Shown here: positions 16,517-27,671 of the stretch, one piece after another
Layout: each line of letters begins with the position of its first letter
Numbering within the stretch: the first letter of the stretch is position 1
Assembly: GCA_013215605.1 (NCBI GenBank)
Contig: JABSQW010000462.1
Location: 1 to 37,055, forward strand
DNA: 37,055 bases
Reading direction: 5' to 3'
From: Myxococcales bacterium
Lineage (GTDB): Bacteria > Myxococcota_A > UBA9160 > SMWR01
Translations under genes and position numbers: made by a program
Notes under the pieces: model-generated
What the model was told of the DNA's origin: nothing
Databases searched by the model: none
The model's input: the letters and a program-made list of their open reading frames with translations, nothing else

Positions 16517-17116
16517 TCACGCGTCGGCGGCGGTGGCAGCTCGCGCCCCGGGGTCGATGATGCCGAGGAATGGCCGCCATTCCGTGTAACCCACGTTCGG
16601 CATCACCAGATTCGCCATCGGCGTCCAGCGCGGCCGCGCGGGCTTGCGTCGCAGTGCAAGGCGCGCCTGCTCGGGCGTCCGACCGCCCTTGCGACGGTTG
16701 CAGTCGATGCAGCTGCAAACGACGTTCTCCCACGTGGTCCGGCCGCCGTGCGCTCGCGGCACGACGTGATCGAGGTTGAGCTGCGCGCGCGGTGGCTTGG
16801 CACCGCAGTACTGGCAGGTGTACTTGTCGCGGGTGAAGATGTTGACGCGGCTGTAACGCACGTGGCGTCGCGGGATGCGGTCGTAGCAGCGGAGAACGAT
16901 GACGCGCGGTACTGGAATGTTGCCTCGCGTCGTGCCGATCAACTCGGACGTACCGATCGCGCCGTTCAGCTGCCACGCCACGAAGTCGAACGTCTCGTAG
17001 CTCTCGTTCACCGCCCTCGCGGCGTCCTGGTAGATGAGCGTAAAGGCTCGCCGAACCGACGTGACGTGGATCGGTACGAAAGAGTGATTCAATACGAGAA
17101 CGTTGGAATTCAGCAT
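16517..17116 (-). CDS. HNH endonuclease family protein
   Basis: A 199-residue HNH-type protein. The nuclease core is at 98-145: paired zinc cysteines C101-x2-C104 (CQYCG), the catalytic block LDHVVPRAHGG (115-125) and C136-x2-C139 followed by NRRKGGRTP. The N-terminal ~90 residues (MLNSNVLVLNHSFVPIHVTSVRRAF ... RVIVLRCYDRIPRRHV) form a conserved domain of this stand-alone chromosomal HNH family, which is vertically inherited in many bacteria and is not obviously part of a phage or restriction system. Its target is not known; RNA or DNA repair roles are possible. ATG 17116 lies in a local A/T-rich patch 40 bases after selA and lacks a strong ribosome-binding site. Confidence 0.88.
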   Translation of the reverse strand: MLNSNVLVLNHSFVPIHVTSVRRAFTLIYQDAARAVNESYETFDFVAWQLNGAIGTSELIGTTRGNIPVPRVIVLRCYDRIPRRHVRYSRVNIFTRDKYTCQYCGAKPPRAQLNLDHVVPRAHGGRTTWENVVCSCIDCNRRKGGRTPEQARLALRRKPARPRWTPMANLVMPNVGYTEWRPFLGIIDPGARAATAADA

Positions 17117-17156
17117 ATAGATCAGCGACTTATCGTAAACAATGGGCGATCTGCAT

Positions 17157-18617
17157 TCAACGCGTGGAGGTGACCCCGTAGGAAACGGCAACCTCGAGGT
17201 CCGCGAGGTCGCTCGGTACGAGCGTCCGCACGTCGAACAGCAGCCAGGAGTCGCGAATCCGTGCGAGCACCGGCACGGGCGCCTCTCGCAGCCGCTCAGC
17301 GAGGCGATTCGCTGAAACGCCGTCTGCGCGCAGCGCGACGACGTGGCTGTCGAGCTCGAACCCCGGGAGGGAGCCCCCGCCCACGAACGAGCGGTCCGCA
17401 CGGACCTCGATGGCGCTCGCGCCTTCTGCGACCCCGCCGGGCGCCGCGTCGCGCAGGGGGATGCCCGTGACCGAGGCAAGGCTCGCGGCCAGCTTGCGCG
17501 CTCGCTCCTCGAGACTCGCGAGCGGCTCGAGGAGCTCCCGCAGCACAGGAATCTCCTGCTCCGCTCGGCCGTCGAGGTACGCCGCGAGCGTCCAGTCGAG
17601 GGCGGCGAGGCTGGTTTTATCGAGCCGCAGCGCGCGTGCGAGGGGATTCTTCCGCAGCGCCTGCACGACGTCGGACGTGCCGATCAGCAGACCCGCCTGC
17701 GGACCTCCGAGCAGCTTGTCGCCCGAGAAGCACACGAGGTCCGCACCTGCCGCGAGACGACTGGGCGCGTACGCGTCGGCGGGGAAGCCGCGCGCACCGA
17801 GGTCGATCAGCGTTCCGCTCCCCAGGTCGTCGACCACCGGGATGCCACGCGCCCGGCCGAGCTCCGCGAGCTCCTCCATGGGCACCTCCTCCACGAACCC
17901 GCGCACTTCGAAGTTGCTGCGGTGCACCTTGAGGAGGAGGCCCGTGTCGGGACCGATCGCGCGCTCGTAGTCCGCGATGCGCGTGCGATTGGTCGTGCCG
18001 ACCTCGACGAGACGCACGCCCGCGCGCTCCATGATCTCGGGAACCCGGAACGAGCCACCGATCTCGACGAGCTCGCCGCGGGAGACGATCACCTCGCGCC
18101 CGAGCGCCAGGGTATTGAGGGCGAGCAGCACGGCCGCGGCGTTGTTGTTGACCGCGTGGGCCGCCGGAGCGCCCGAGAGCAGCTCGAGCTTCGTCGCCAC
18201 GGAGCCGAGCCGATTTCCCCGTTGGCCCGTTGCCAGGTCCAGTTCGAGGTCGCTGTAGCCCAGGGACGCCTCCAGGGCGGCTCGGGAGGCACCCTCGGCG
18301 AGGGGCGCCCGACCGAGATTCGTGTGCAGAACGATTCCCGTGGCGTTGATGACCCGTTGGGGCTTCACCCGGGCGAGCTCCGCCGCGATGGCGCCGGCGG
18401 CGGCGCCCAGCGCGTCTGCCGATCGTCCCAGCAAGGAGCTGGAATCGCTGGCGTTCCCTCGGAGGCGCTCGCGCTCCTCGGCCAGGATCGCGCGACAGCC
18501 TTCGGTGATGGCCCAGAGCGGGAGCTCAGGTCGAACCCCCCGCAGGAAATCGACGAGGCGATCCACTCGGGGCAGATGTCTACGGGGGTCGGTCTTGACC
18601 GCGGCGTCTCGATCCAT
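17157..18617 (-). CDS. selA: L-seryl-tRNA(Sec) selenium transferase
   Basis: A 486-residue PLP enzyme that converts seryl-tRNA(Sec) to selenocysteyl-tRNA(Sec) using selenophosphate. Diagnostic blocks are RVINATGIVLHTNLGRAPL, SRGELVEIGGSFRVPEIM, KVHRSNFEVRGF, VVDDLGSGTL and the PLP lysine in FSGDKLLGGPQAGL (Lys301). ATG 18617 with an AGGGA ribosome-binding site gives the usual N terminus. The genome should also encode selB, selC and at least one selenoprotein, none of which is visible here; selD is 12 kb away. It is the first gene of the leftward block, divergent from rng. Confidence 0.96.
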   Translation of the reverse strand: MDRDAAVKTDPRRHLPRVDRLVDFLRGVRPELPLWAITEGCRAILAEERERLRGNASDSSSLLGRSADALGAAAGAIAAELARVKPQRVINATGIVLHTNLGRAPLAEGASRAALEASLGYSDLELDLATGQRGNRLGSVATKLELLSGAPAAHAVNNNAAAVLLALNTLALGREVIVSRGELVEIGGSFRVPEIMERAGVRLVEVGTTNRTRIADYERAIGPDTGLLLKVHRSNFEVRGFVEEVPMEELAELGRARGIPVVDDLGSGTLIDLGARGFPADAYAPSRLAAGADLVCFSGDKLLGGPQAGLLIGTSDVVQALRKNPLARALRLDKTSLAALDWTLAAYLDGRAEQEIPVLRELLEPLASLEERARKLAASLASVTGIPLRDAAPGGVAEGASAIEVRADRSFVGGGSLPGFELDSHVVALRADGVSANRLAERLREAPVPVLARIRDSWLLFDVRTLVPSDLADLEVAVSYGVTSTR

Positions 18618-19087
18618 GACTCTTTCCCTCAGATTTTCGTGCGGATCCGGCAACGGGTCGAGCCTCCTGGGGCGATGCCCCGGCGGTGGAAAGATCTCCG
18701 GTACCGAAAGGGCCACAGCGCCAATTCCCAGGATCTTCGTGGAACACGGCGGCGCTGAAGGCCAACGGTCGAGAGAATACAGGCGATTGCGAGCAGGACG
18801 GGCAGGGGGCTGCGCGGGGCTCGACGATCGTGGAATCCGGCGGCGAGAAAGCAGGCCGCGAGCAAAATCCTAGTCGAACCGCACCAACAGCAGAGAAATC
18901 CTGTGCGAGTCAGCATTTTCGAATGGAATTTCGGGGCCTTAGTGAGAGTCCCCGTCCAGCTGGAGCGAATCCTCGCCCCGGTCCGCAATAGCCCCAGCTG
19001 AGTGGGGCCGCGCGACGCGGCTCCCGCCAGACCCAGCTCTACACGAAATCCCGATCCGACTCGCCAACGCCGGAGGCAACCGGGCGT
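18618..19087. other. 470-base divergent region between selA and rng
   Basis: No convincing gene on either strand. A 95-codon leftward ORF (18629-18916) begins with a Cys-rich hydrophobic stretch but lacks a ribosome-binding site and recognisable domain. The region holds a strong hairpin near selA (CCTGGGGC-GAT-GCCCCGG, about 18667-18684), an A/T-richer core (about 18860-18960) where divergent promoters may lie, and two overlapping hairpins near rng. No tRNA(Sec) fold was found. Confidence 0.45.
18991..19021 (+). promoter_or_regulatory. two mutually exclusive hairpins in the rng leader
   Basis: GCCCCA (18991-18996)/TGGGGC (19003-19008) and GCCGCG (19007-19012)/CGCGGC (19016-19021) are two 6-base-pair stems sharing bases 19007-19008, so they cannot both be complete. 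They lie about 70-95 bases ahead of rng. In E. coli the rne leader is structured and mediates autoregulation; the same idea here is inference. Confidence 0.3.
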
Positions 19088-21232
19088 ATGGCCAATCGAT
19101 CCAGCACTAGAAACAGCTCGAGCCGGAGATCCAACAACCGCGGTTCTCGTTCGCCGTACCGCTCGGGAGACTCCCAGGGGGGCAGCTCGAGCGAGATCAT
19201 CATCAACGCGATGGCGGGCGAGACCCGCGTCGGCATCCTTGAGCAGGGGCTCTTCTCGGAGCTCCACATCGAGCGCGATTCGGACCGCAGCGTCACGGGA
19301 ACCGTGACCTTGGGGAAGGTCACCCGCGTCCTCCCCGGGATGCAGGCCGCCTTCGTCGACATCGGACTCGACAAGGCCGCCTTCCTCTACGTCGGCGACT
19401 ATCTCGACGAGACCGGTCGCCTCGACTCCGACGACGACAACCCGCGGCCGCGGCGCTCCCGCGGCCGAAACGACGGCAGCCGCCAACCCCCGCGGATCGA
19501 TACGCTGCTTCGCGAGGGGCAGGAGATCGTCGTCCAGGTCGCGAAGGACCCGATCGGTACGAAGGGCGCGCGCATCACCTCCCACGTTTCCATCGCCGGG
19601 CGCCATCTCGTGCTGACGCCGTGGTCGAAGCGCGTCGGCGTGTCGCGGCGTATCGAGGGCGACAAGGAGCGGCGGCGCCTGCGCGAAATCGTCACGCGCA
19701 ACCGCCCGCAGGACCTCGGCTTCATCATTCGTACCGCGGGCCACGGTGCCACGGACGCGGACATCGAGGCCGATGTGAAATACCTGTCGTCCGTCTGGGA
19801 GCAGATCCAGACGAGGCGGCAGTCGGCGAAGGCTCCCGCCGAGCTCTACCGCGAGCTCTCGCTCCCGGTCCGCATGCTTCGCGACGTGGCGAGTAGCAAG
19901 ACGAAACGGATCGTCATCGACAACGACACCGTCTACGAGCGGATGAAGGACTTCCTCGAGCGCTTCGTCGCCGAGCCGAAGCCCAAGCTCGAGCTCTACG
20001 ACGGCTCCCTGCCGGTTTTCGACCACTTCGCGATCGAGGCCCACATCGACGACAACCTCGGGCGGAAGGTCTGGCTGAAGTCCGGGGGCTACCTGATCGT
20101 CGACCAAAGCGAGGCGCTGACGGCGATCGACGTCAACACCGGCCGCTACGTGGGCAAGCGCGACCTCGAGGAGACGGTGTTCAAAACCAACCTCGAGGCC
20201 GTGAAAGAGGTCGTCAACACGCTGCGCTTCCGCAATATCGGCGGCCTGATCATCATCGACCTGATCGACATGGAGGACGCGGGCAACCGAGAGAAGGTCT
20301 ACCGCGCCCTCCAGGATGCCCTGCGTGCCGACAAGGCCCGCACGAACATCCTCAAGATCTCTGAGCTCGGGCTCGTCGAGATGACCCGGAAGCGCACGCG
20401 CGAGAATCTCGTCCAGCAGCTCTGCGAGCCCTGCAACTACTGCGGCGGGCGCGGCTATGTGCTCTCGAGCGAGAGCGTGGCGTTCAAGGTGATGCGTGAG
20501 ATCCGCAAGGATCTGCCGCGCTTCTGCGGGCGCCAGATCGCGGTCACCGTGAATACGAGGGTCGCAGAGAACCTGCTCGGCCCCGCCCGCAAGGCCCTCG
20601 CCGAGCTCGCCGAGGATCTCGGACGGGAGATCGAGGTCCGGGCGCGTCCGGGTGTTCACCAGGAGCAGTTCGAAGTGACGGCTCTCGACGAGGGGCCGCC
20701 CGTCGTGATCCCGCTGCGCTGGCTCGAGAAGAAGAAGCCCGAGGCCGAACTCGAAGAGCCGAGCGAGTTCATCGAGGCGATCGATGGGACGCCGGCCGTC
20801 GGAGCCGACGCCACCCCCGGGGAGTCCGAGCTGCCCGAGGGAGCCCTGGCGGCAGCCGCAGATCTCGCCGCAGCCGGTGCGGGTGCAGAGGCCGAGCCCC
20901 ACAGCGCACGCGAGCTACCCGCCGAGAGCAGCGACGCCGCCGCCGAGGTCGATCACGCCCCTGCCGAGGCGGAATCGCCGGAGCCGCCGGCGGGTTCCGA
21001 GGGCGACGAGGCGCCGGCGGACATCGTCGCCGATGTCCGTGCGACCGAGGGGCCCGCAGCGGCAGAAGCCCCGGTACGCGAGCTGGAGCTCGCCCCGTCC
21101 GCTGAACCCGACATCGCCATCGCTGACGGACCTCCGCAAAGCGTCCCGGAAGTGCCGGAGGTGCTTGACTCTGAAGAGGAAAGTCCGATACTCCCGCGGC
21201 TCGGAGAGCGTGCTGAGCGCGAGGAGTCCTGA
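19088..21232 (+). CDS. rng: ribonuclease E/G
   Basis: A 714-residue endoribonuclease of the RNase E/G family, acting on rRNA precursors and mRNA in the cytoplasm or at the membrane. A Ser/Arg-rich tail (1-34) precedes the core: S1-like domain about 65-170 with an Asp/Arg-rich insert (112-136), 5' sensor and DNase I-like domain with catalytic Asp348 (AIDVNTGR) and Asp391 (IIIDLIDM), and the zinc-link cysteines in CEPCNYC (446-452). The core ends near 530. The last ~180 residues are Ala/Glu/Pro-rich and disordered, as in the degradosome scaffold of RNase E, so it is intermediate between the two types. GGAGG lies 12 bases before ATG. Its stop overlaps rplU (TGATG). Confidence 0.94.
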   Translation: MANRSSTRNSSSRRSNNRGSRSPYRSGDSQGGSSSEIIINAMAGETRVGILEQGLFSELHIERDSDRSVTGTVTLGKVTRVLPGMQAAFVDIGLDKAAFLYVGDYLDETGRLDSDDDNPRPRRSRGRNDGSRQPPRIDTLLREGQEIVVQVAKDPIGTKGARITSHVSIAGRHLVLTPWSKRVGVSRRIEGDKERRRLREIVTRNRPQDLGFIIRTAGHGATDADIEADVKYLSSVWEQIQTRRQSAKAPAELYRELSLPVRMLRDVASSKTKRIVIDNDTVYERMKDFLERFVAEPKPKLELYDGSLPVFDHFAIEAHIDDNLGRKVWLKSGGYLIVDQSEALTAIDVNTGRYVGKRDLEETVFKTNLEAVKEVVNTLRFRNIGGLIIIDLIDMEDAGNREKVYRALQDALRADKARTNILKISELGLVEMTRKRTRENLVQQLCEPCNYCGGRGYVLSSESVAFKVMREIRKDLPRFCGRQIAVTVNTRVAENLLGPARKALAELAEDLGREIEVRARPGVHQEQFEVTALDEGPPVVIPLRWLEKKKPEAELEEPSEFIEAIDGTPAVGADATPGESELPEGALAAAADLAAAGAGAEAEPHSARELPAESSDAAAEVDHAPAEAESPEPPAGSEGDEAPADIVADVRATEGPAAAEAPVRELELAPSAEPDIAIADGPPQSVPEVPEVLDSEEESPILPRLGERAEREES

Positions 21233-21543
21233 TGTACGCGGTCGTGCGCACGGGTGGAAAGCAGGTCCGGGTCAGTCCCGGTCAGGCCATCCGCATCGAA
21301 AAGTTGGAAGGTTCCGTCGGTGATCGCATCGAACTCGCCGAGGTGCTCATGATCGCCGGCGAAGGCGATTCCCGGATTGGAACGCCGTTGCTCGACGGTG
21401 TGAAGGTCGTGGGAACCATCACCGCGCAGGAGCGTGCGCCGAAGATCACGGTGTTCAAGATGAAGCGCCGCAAGGGCTACCGCCGCAAGCAGGGCCATCG
21501 GCAGTACTTCACCGAAGTCCGCGTCGACGGTATCGAGGGCTGA
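21232..21543 (+). CDS. rplU: 50S ribosomal protein L21
   Basis: A 103-residue ribosomal protein of the large subunit that binds 23S rRNA. MYAVVRTGGKQVRVSPGQ and the basic block FKMKRRKGYRRKQGHRQYF are the L21 signatures and the length is normal. The ATG shares a base with the rng stop, and its ribosome-binding site GAGGAG lies in the end of rng. It is followed by rpmA after 3 bases, the universal L21-L27 pairing. Confidence 0.98.
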   Translation: MYAVVRTGGKQVRVSPGQAIRIEKLEGSVGDRIELAEVLMIAGEGDSRIGTPLLDGVKVVGTITAQERAPKITVFKMKRRKGYRRKQGHRQYFTEVRVDGIEG

Positions 21544-21546
21544 TCC

Positions 21547-21795
21547 ATGGCACACAAGAAGGGGCAGGGCAGCTCGCGAAACGGCCGCGACAGCAACGGT
21601 CAGCGTCGCGGCGTCAAGGTCTTCGCCGGTCAGACGGTAACCGCGGGCTCCATACTGGTTCGCCAGTGCGGCACGAAGATCCACCCGGGCCGCAATGTCG
21701 GTCTCGGTCGCGACTACACGTTGTTCGCACTCACCAACGGCACCGTCCACTACGGCCGCTCCCGCGGCCGCGTTGTCGCACGCGTCGAGGCTTGA
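21547..21795 (+). CDS. rpmA: 50S ribosomal protein L27
   Basis: An 82-residue large-subunit protein whose N-terminal tail reaches the peptidyl transferase centre. It starts [16 protein letters not shown], the direct mature form, with no cleavable N-terminal extension of the Firmicutes type. GGSILVRQ-like [21 protein letters not shown] and FALTNGTV complete the family pattern. Start codon 3 bases after rplU. Confidence 0.98.
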   Translation: MAHKKGQGSSRNGRDSNGQRRGVKVFAGQTVTAGSILVRQCGTKIHPGRNVGLGRDYTLFALTNGTVHYGRSRGRVVARVEA

Positions 21796-21855
21796 GACAG
21801 CGCCAGGGTTCTCGCAGCCGGCATACGCGTTGAGGCCTCGCAGCGACAGGGTTCT

Positions 21856-24156
<2,301 letters not shown>

Positions 24157-24160
<4 letters not shown>

Positions 24161-24252
24161 CGTTCACGAATCCGGTCACTCCGACTCCTCCTTCGCTCAC
24201 GATGCAAGACGACGAGATCGGAAAACGAGTCGAGGGTCAGCCGCGCGGATGA
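24157..24252 (+). CDS. 31-codon micro-ORF linking proB and nadD
   Basis: A 31-residue ORF whose ATG overlaps the proB stop (ATGA at 24157-24160) and whose stop overlaps the nadD ATG (ATGA at 24249-24252). Both junctions are the exact 4-base overlap used elsewhere in this operon for coupled translation. The predicted peptide begins MTFTNPVTPTPPSL and has a second in-frame ATG at codon 16. A modest GGAAAAG ribosome-binding site precedes it. It has no recognisable domain or membrane segment. It may be a coupling peptide whose translation delivers ribosomes to nadD, rather than a functional protein. The alternative is chance: a 96-base open spacer in high-GC DNA is not rare, but two perfect overlaps are less expected. 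Confidence 0.5.
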
Positions 24253-24914
24253 TCCGCGGCGCGCGGACCGGTGTCTTCGGCGGGACGTTCAATCCCATCC
24301 ACGCGGGACACCTGCGCGCCGCCGAAGAGGTCGTCGACGCGCTCGCACTGGAGCGCATGATCTTCGTTCCGAGCGCGAATCCGCCCCACAAGTCGGTCGG
24401 CGGGGAGGACAGCATCGCGCCGGCCAAGGATCGCCTCGAGTGGGTGCGCGCGGCGATATCCGACAACCCGCGTTTCGCGGTCGACGCCGTCGAGATCGAG
24501 CGCGGGGGTGCGTCGTACACGGTGGACACGCTGCGCGGACTGAGCGAACAGAATCGAGGCGAGCGGCCGGTCTTCTGCATCGGATGCGACGCCTTCGTGG
24601 AGATGGGTTCGTGGCGCGAACCCGAAGTGATTTTTGGACTCGCGCACTTCGCCGTCACCACGCGACCACCGGTGACGTGCGGCTCCCTGGCCGACTGGCT
24701 CCCGAAAGTCGTGCGTGACGATTTCGAGATCGCCGACGACGGAAGGTCGGCTCGCCACAAGGCATCGGGCTGCAGCTTGGAAGTCATCGAAATCTCGGCT
24801 CTCGACATCTCGGCGTCGGACATCCGCCGCCGGCTACAAGAGGGCCGGTCCGTGCGTTATCTCCTCCCGGAGAGCATCCGGAAGTCTGTCGAACAAAGTG
24901 GAGTCTACGTATGA
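24249..24914 (+). CDS. nadD: nicotinate-nucleotide adenylyltransferase
   Basis: A 221-residue nucleotidyltransferase making deamido-NAD from nicotinate mononucleotide and ATP. GVFGGTFNPIHAGHL (8-22) holds the HxGH-type nucleotide-binding motif; FVPSANPPHK, SYTVDTL and the C-terminal ISASDIRRRL (ISSTxIR class) complete the signature. ATG 24249 lies in the ATGA overlap with the micro-ORF, and its own stop overlaps rsfS in another ATGA. The nadD-rsfS pairing is widely conserved. Confidence 0.96.
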   Translation: MIRGARTGVFGGTFNPIHAGHLRAAEEVVDALALERMIFVPSANPPHKSVGGEDSIAPAKDRLEWVRAAISDNPRFAVDAVEIERGGASYTVDTLRGLSEQNRGERPVFCIGCDAFVEMGSWREPEVIFGLAHFAVTTRPPVTCGSLADWLPKVVRDDFEIADDGRSARHKASGCSLEVIEISALDISASDIRRRLQEGRSVRYLLPESIRKSVEQSGVYV

Positions 24915-25384
24915 ACACCACACCCACGGGCATCGTTTTCGGTCGCGCAGACGCGAGCGAGTCTACCGAGCCCCTCGAACGACCGACCGCCAAGCCGACG
25001 CCGCAACAGCGCGAACGGGCGATGCGGCTGGCCGGTGCCGCTCACGACCGCAAAGCCTTGGACCTCGTGGTCCTCGACGCTCGCGAAGTGTCGTCCTTCG
25101 CCGATACCTTCGTCCTCGCGACAGGTACCTCCAACCGCCACGCTCGTGCCGTCGCGGACGCGGTGCGCGAAGCCGCCCAGGCGAACGACGAGACTCCGAT
25201 CGGTACGGAAGGCTACGACGAGGGGCGCTGGATCCTGCTCGACTTCGGGGACACGATCATTCATATCTTTACGCGCGACGTGCGCGAGTACTACGACCTC
25301 GAACGGCTTTGGAGCGACGCTCCGCTGCTCGATCTGGGACTCGCCGACGACGCGAAGGGCGCGAGCGGTGCCGCCGGGGGATGA
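24911..25384 (+). CDS. rsfS: ribosomal silencing factor RsfS
   Basis: A 157-residue Iojap-family protein that binds L14 and blocks subunit joining during starvation. The conserved core is at about 37-140: ALDLVVLDAREVSSFADTFVLATGTSNRHARAVAD, GTEGYDEGRWILLDFGDTIIHIF and REYYDLERLW. An additional ~35-residue N-terminal stretch and an Ala/Gly tail are unconserved. ATG overlaps the nadD stop. Only four bases separate its stop from the gpmI ATG. Confidence 0.95.
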   Translation: MNTTPTGIVFGRADASESTEPLERPTAKPTPQQRERAMRLAGAAHDRKALDLVVLDAREVSSFADTFVLATGTSNRHARAVADAVREAAQANDETPIGTEGYDEGRWILLDFGDTIIHIFTRDVREYYDLERLWSDAPLLDLGLADDAKGASGAAGG

Positions 25385-25388
25385 CGCG

Positions 25389-26924
25389 ATGACGCGCCCC
25401 GTGATGCTCGTCGTCCTCGATGGGTTCGGCATCGGCGACCACGGTGCCACGGATTCTACGGCCGTGGCCCACACGCCCTTCCTCGACTCGGCGGCCGAAC
25501 GCCATCCCTTGTCACAGGTGGAGACTTCCGGCGAAGCCGTGGGCCTTCCGCCCGGGCAGATGGGCAACTCCGAAGTCGGCCATATGACGATGGGCGCCGG
25601 GCGTATCATCGAGCAGGACATGGTGCGCGTCGGCCGCGCGCTCGCGCGCGGCGAGGCCGCCTCGAACCCGTCGATTCAACAGGCTGTGAACGCCGTAGCT
25701 GCGAATGGCGGCACACTGCACCTGATGGGCCTCGTGTCGGATGGCGGTGTCCACAGCCACGTCGACCACCTCGTGGCACTCCTCGACCACTGTGGCGAGC
25801 GCGGCGTACCGACTGCGGTGCACGCGTTCCTCGACGGCCGCGACACGCCGCCGCGTTCGGGGAAGGGATACGTGCGTGACCTCCTACCGCATGTGGAGCG
25901 CAACGGCGGACGGATCGCAACCGTGATCGGCCGCTACTACGCGATGGATCGAGACGACCGCTGGGACCGCATCGGCCTCGCCTACGACGCGATCGTGTGC
26001 GGCGAGGGGCTCGAGGCCGAGAGCGCCGTCGCGGCGGTCGAAGCCGCGTACGCGCGAGACGAGACCGACGAATTCGTCAAGCCCACCATCGTGGCGGGCG
26101 GCCCCTCACTCCGCGACGGCGACGCCGTGATCTTCTTCAACTTTCGCGCCGACCGCGCACGCGAGATCACGAACGCCATCACGGGGGTCGCCTCCGATCG
26201 CTTCGAGGGAAAGATCGATCGGAAGAAGATCGTCGATCTTTCGTGCTTCATGTGCATGACCGAGTACGACGCCGACTTCGGGCTTCCCCTGGCGTTCTCG
26301 CCCCTCATCCCGGCTCGCATCCTCGGCGAGGTGATCGCGGATCGCGGCCTCTGCCAGCTGCGCATCGCCGAGACCGAGAAGTACGCCCACGTGACCTTCT
26401 TCTTCAACGGCGGTGTCGAGGTACCGTTCCCGAACGAAGACCGCCATCTCATCCCGTCGCCGCGAGACGTCGACACCTACGACCACAAGCCGGAGATGAG
26501 CGCTGGTCAGGTCACGGAAGCGGTGGTCGAACGAGTCGCTGCGGGCGACTACGACTTCATCCTGCTCAACTTCGCGAACCCCGACATGGTGGGACACACG
26601 GGCGTGCTCGACGCCGCCGTGAAGGCGGTCGAGACCATCGACCGCGGTCTCGAACGGATCACCGAAGCGGTCTTCCGCCAGGGCGGCGCCGTCCTGATCA
26701 CCGCCGATCACGGGAACTGCGAACTCATGGTCGACCCGGAGACCGATGAGCCCCACACCGCCCACACCACGAACCCCGTCCCTTTCTACTGGGTCACGCG
26801 CGATTCCGCCGGGCGGCGCCTGCGCAACGGCGGTCTCGCAGACATTGCGCCGACGGTCCTCGACCTCATGGGTCTCCCCATTCCCGACGAGATGACCGGG
26901 CGTTCGCTGATCGTCGACGCCTGA
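25389..26924 (+). CDS. gpmI: 2,3-bisphosphoglycerate-independent phosphoglycerate mutase
   Basis: A 511-residue Mn-dependent glycolytic enzyme interconverting 3- and 2-phosphoglycerate. LVVLDGFG (metal Asp11), the phosphoserine site MGNSEVGH (Ser61), SDGGVHSH, FLDGRDTPP and NFANPDMVGHTG ... TADHGN are all present. Length is normal. ATG 25389 follows a GGGGGATG-type ribosome-binding region at the end of rsfS; the open frame extends upstream only as a shadow of rsfS. Its position after rsfS is typical for the former Deltaproteobacteria. Confidence 0.97.
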   Translation: MTRPVMLVVLDGFGIGDHGATDSTAVAHTPFLDSAAERHPLSQVETSGEAVGLPPGQMGNSEVGHMTMGAGRIIEQDMVRVGRALARGEAASNPSIQQAVNAVAANGGTLHLMGLVSDGGVHSHVDHLVALLDHCGERGVPTAVHAFLDGRDTPPRSGKGYVRDLLPHVERNGGRIATVIGRYYAMDRDDRWDRIGLAYDAIVCGEGLEAESAVAAVEAAYARDETDEFVKPTIVAGGPSLRDGDAVIFFNFRADRAREITNAITGVASDRFEGKIDRKKIVDLSCFMCMTEYDADFGLPLAFSPLIPARILGEVIADRGLCQLRIAETEKYAHVTFFFNGGVEVPFPNEDRHLIPSPRDVDTYDHKPEMSAGQVTEAVVERVAAGDYDFILLNFANPDMVGHTGVLDAAVKAVETIDRGLERITEAVFRQGGAVLITADHGNCELMVDPETDEPHTAHTTNPVPFYWVTRDSAGRRLRNGGLADIAPTVLDLMGLPIPDEMTGRSLIVDA

Positions 26925-26962
26925 TCTACTCTGGGAAGGCCCGGTCCCGAGGAGCACGCGCC

Positions 26963-27631
26963 TTGCGCGCCGCGTGGAACGCCTTCCTCGACCTTGTGTT
27001 GCCGCGCGTCTGCGCTGGCTGCCGTGCGGATCCCCCGGGAGACGCCGCGCTGTGCCGGCGTTGCTCGGCGAAGCTGCCGTGGCTCTTGCAGGCGCCGCTC
27101 ACGGAACCGCCGAGCGGCCTGGATGCGTGCGTCGCCGCCGTCGAATTCGCAGGGGACGTCGAGCCCTGGATCCGCCGTTTCAAGTACCCGGAGCCCGGTC
27201 TCGCGGGTCTCAACCCGGCGCCAGCTGCCGTCGTTGGCTGGCTCGTATTGATCGCGGGACGCCTCGCCCCCGGCGATCCCCCCGACCTCGTGCTCCCCAT
27301 CCCCCTGCACCGGAATCGCCTGCGCTCCCGGGGGTTCAATCCCGCCGGCGAGTTGGCGCGTTCGCTCGCCAGGGAGCACCACGCAACCTTCGACCCCATC
27401 GCCCTCGAACGCATCCGCGACACACCGAGTCAGACCGGTCTCGACAAGCGGGGCCGACGACGCAATGTGGCCGGCGCGTTCGAGCCGAGGCTCGGTGCGC
27501 ACTTCCCGCAAACTGTGTGGCTCGTCGACGACGTCGTGACCACGGGGAGTACGCTCTCCGAGGCTGCGCGCGCGCTTCGACGCGCCGGCGCGAAGCACGT
27601 GGTGGGCGTGTGTGTCGCGCGCACGCCGTAG
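26963..27631 (+). CDS. comF: ComF family protein (phosphoribosyltransferase-like)
   Basis: A 222-residue ComF/GntX-type protein. An N-terminal zinc finger is formed by C17-x2-C20 and C31-x2-C34, and the C-terminal phosphoribosyltransferase fold has PIPLHRNRLRSRGFNPAGELA and the PRPP loop WLVDDVVTTGSTL (about 184-196). In naturally competent bacteria ComF helps DNA uptake; elsewhere its role is unclear. The start is TTG 26963 with GAGGAG about 9 bases before; no closer ATG gives the zinc finger. Last gene of the rightward block. Confidence 0.9.
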   Translation: MRAAWNAFLDLVLPRVCAGCRADPPGDAALCRRCSAKLPWLLQAPLTEPPSGLDACVAAVEFAGDVEPWIRRFKYPEPGLAGLNPAPAAVVGWLVLIAGRLAPGDPPDLVLPIPLHRNRLRSRGFNPAGELARSLAREHHATFDPIALERIRDTPSQTGLDKRGRRRNVAGAFEPRLGAHFPQTVWLVDDVVTTGSTLSEAARALRRAGAKHVVGVCVARTP

Positions 27632-27646
27632 AGCGGAACACGTCGG

Positions 27647-27669
27647 TCCCGCGGCAAGGCCGAGCGGGA
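27647..27669. terminator. weak hairpin between convergent comF and HTTM gene
   Basis: TCCCGC / GCGGGA, 6 base pairs with an 11-base loop, in the 40-base convergent gap. No T tract on either side. Confidence 0.25.
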
Positions 27670-27671
27670 TC

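Noticed and set aside
18629-18916. 95-codon leftward ORF with a hydrophobic Cys-rich start in the selA-rng gap
   Set aside because: No ribosome-binding site, no domain, Arg-rich C terminus, and it overlaps the selA leader hairpin. Could not be supported as a gene.
18618-19087. Possible tRNA(Sec) (selC) next to selA
   Set aside because: No acceptor/T-arm pattern, no TTCAAA-type anticodon loop in any gap; the only TTCAAA-like matches lie within coding sequence.
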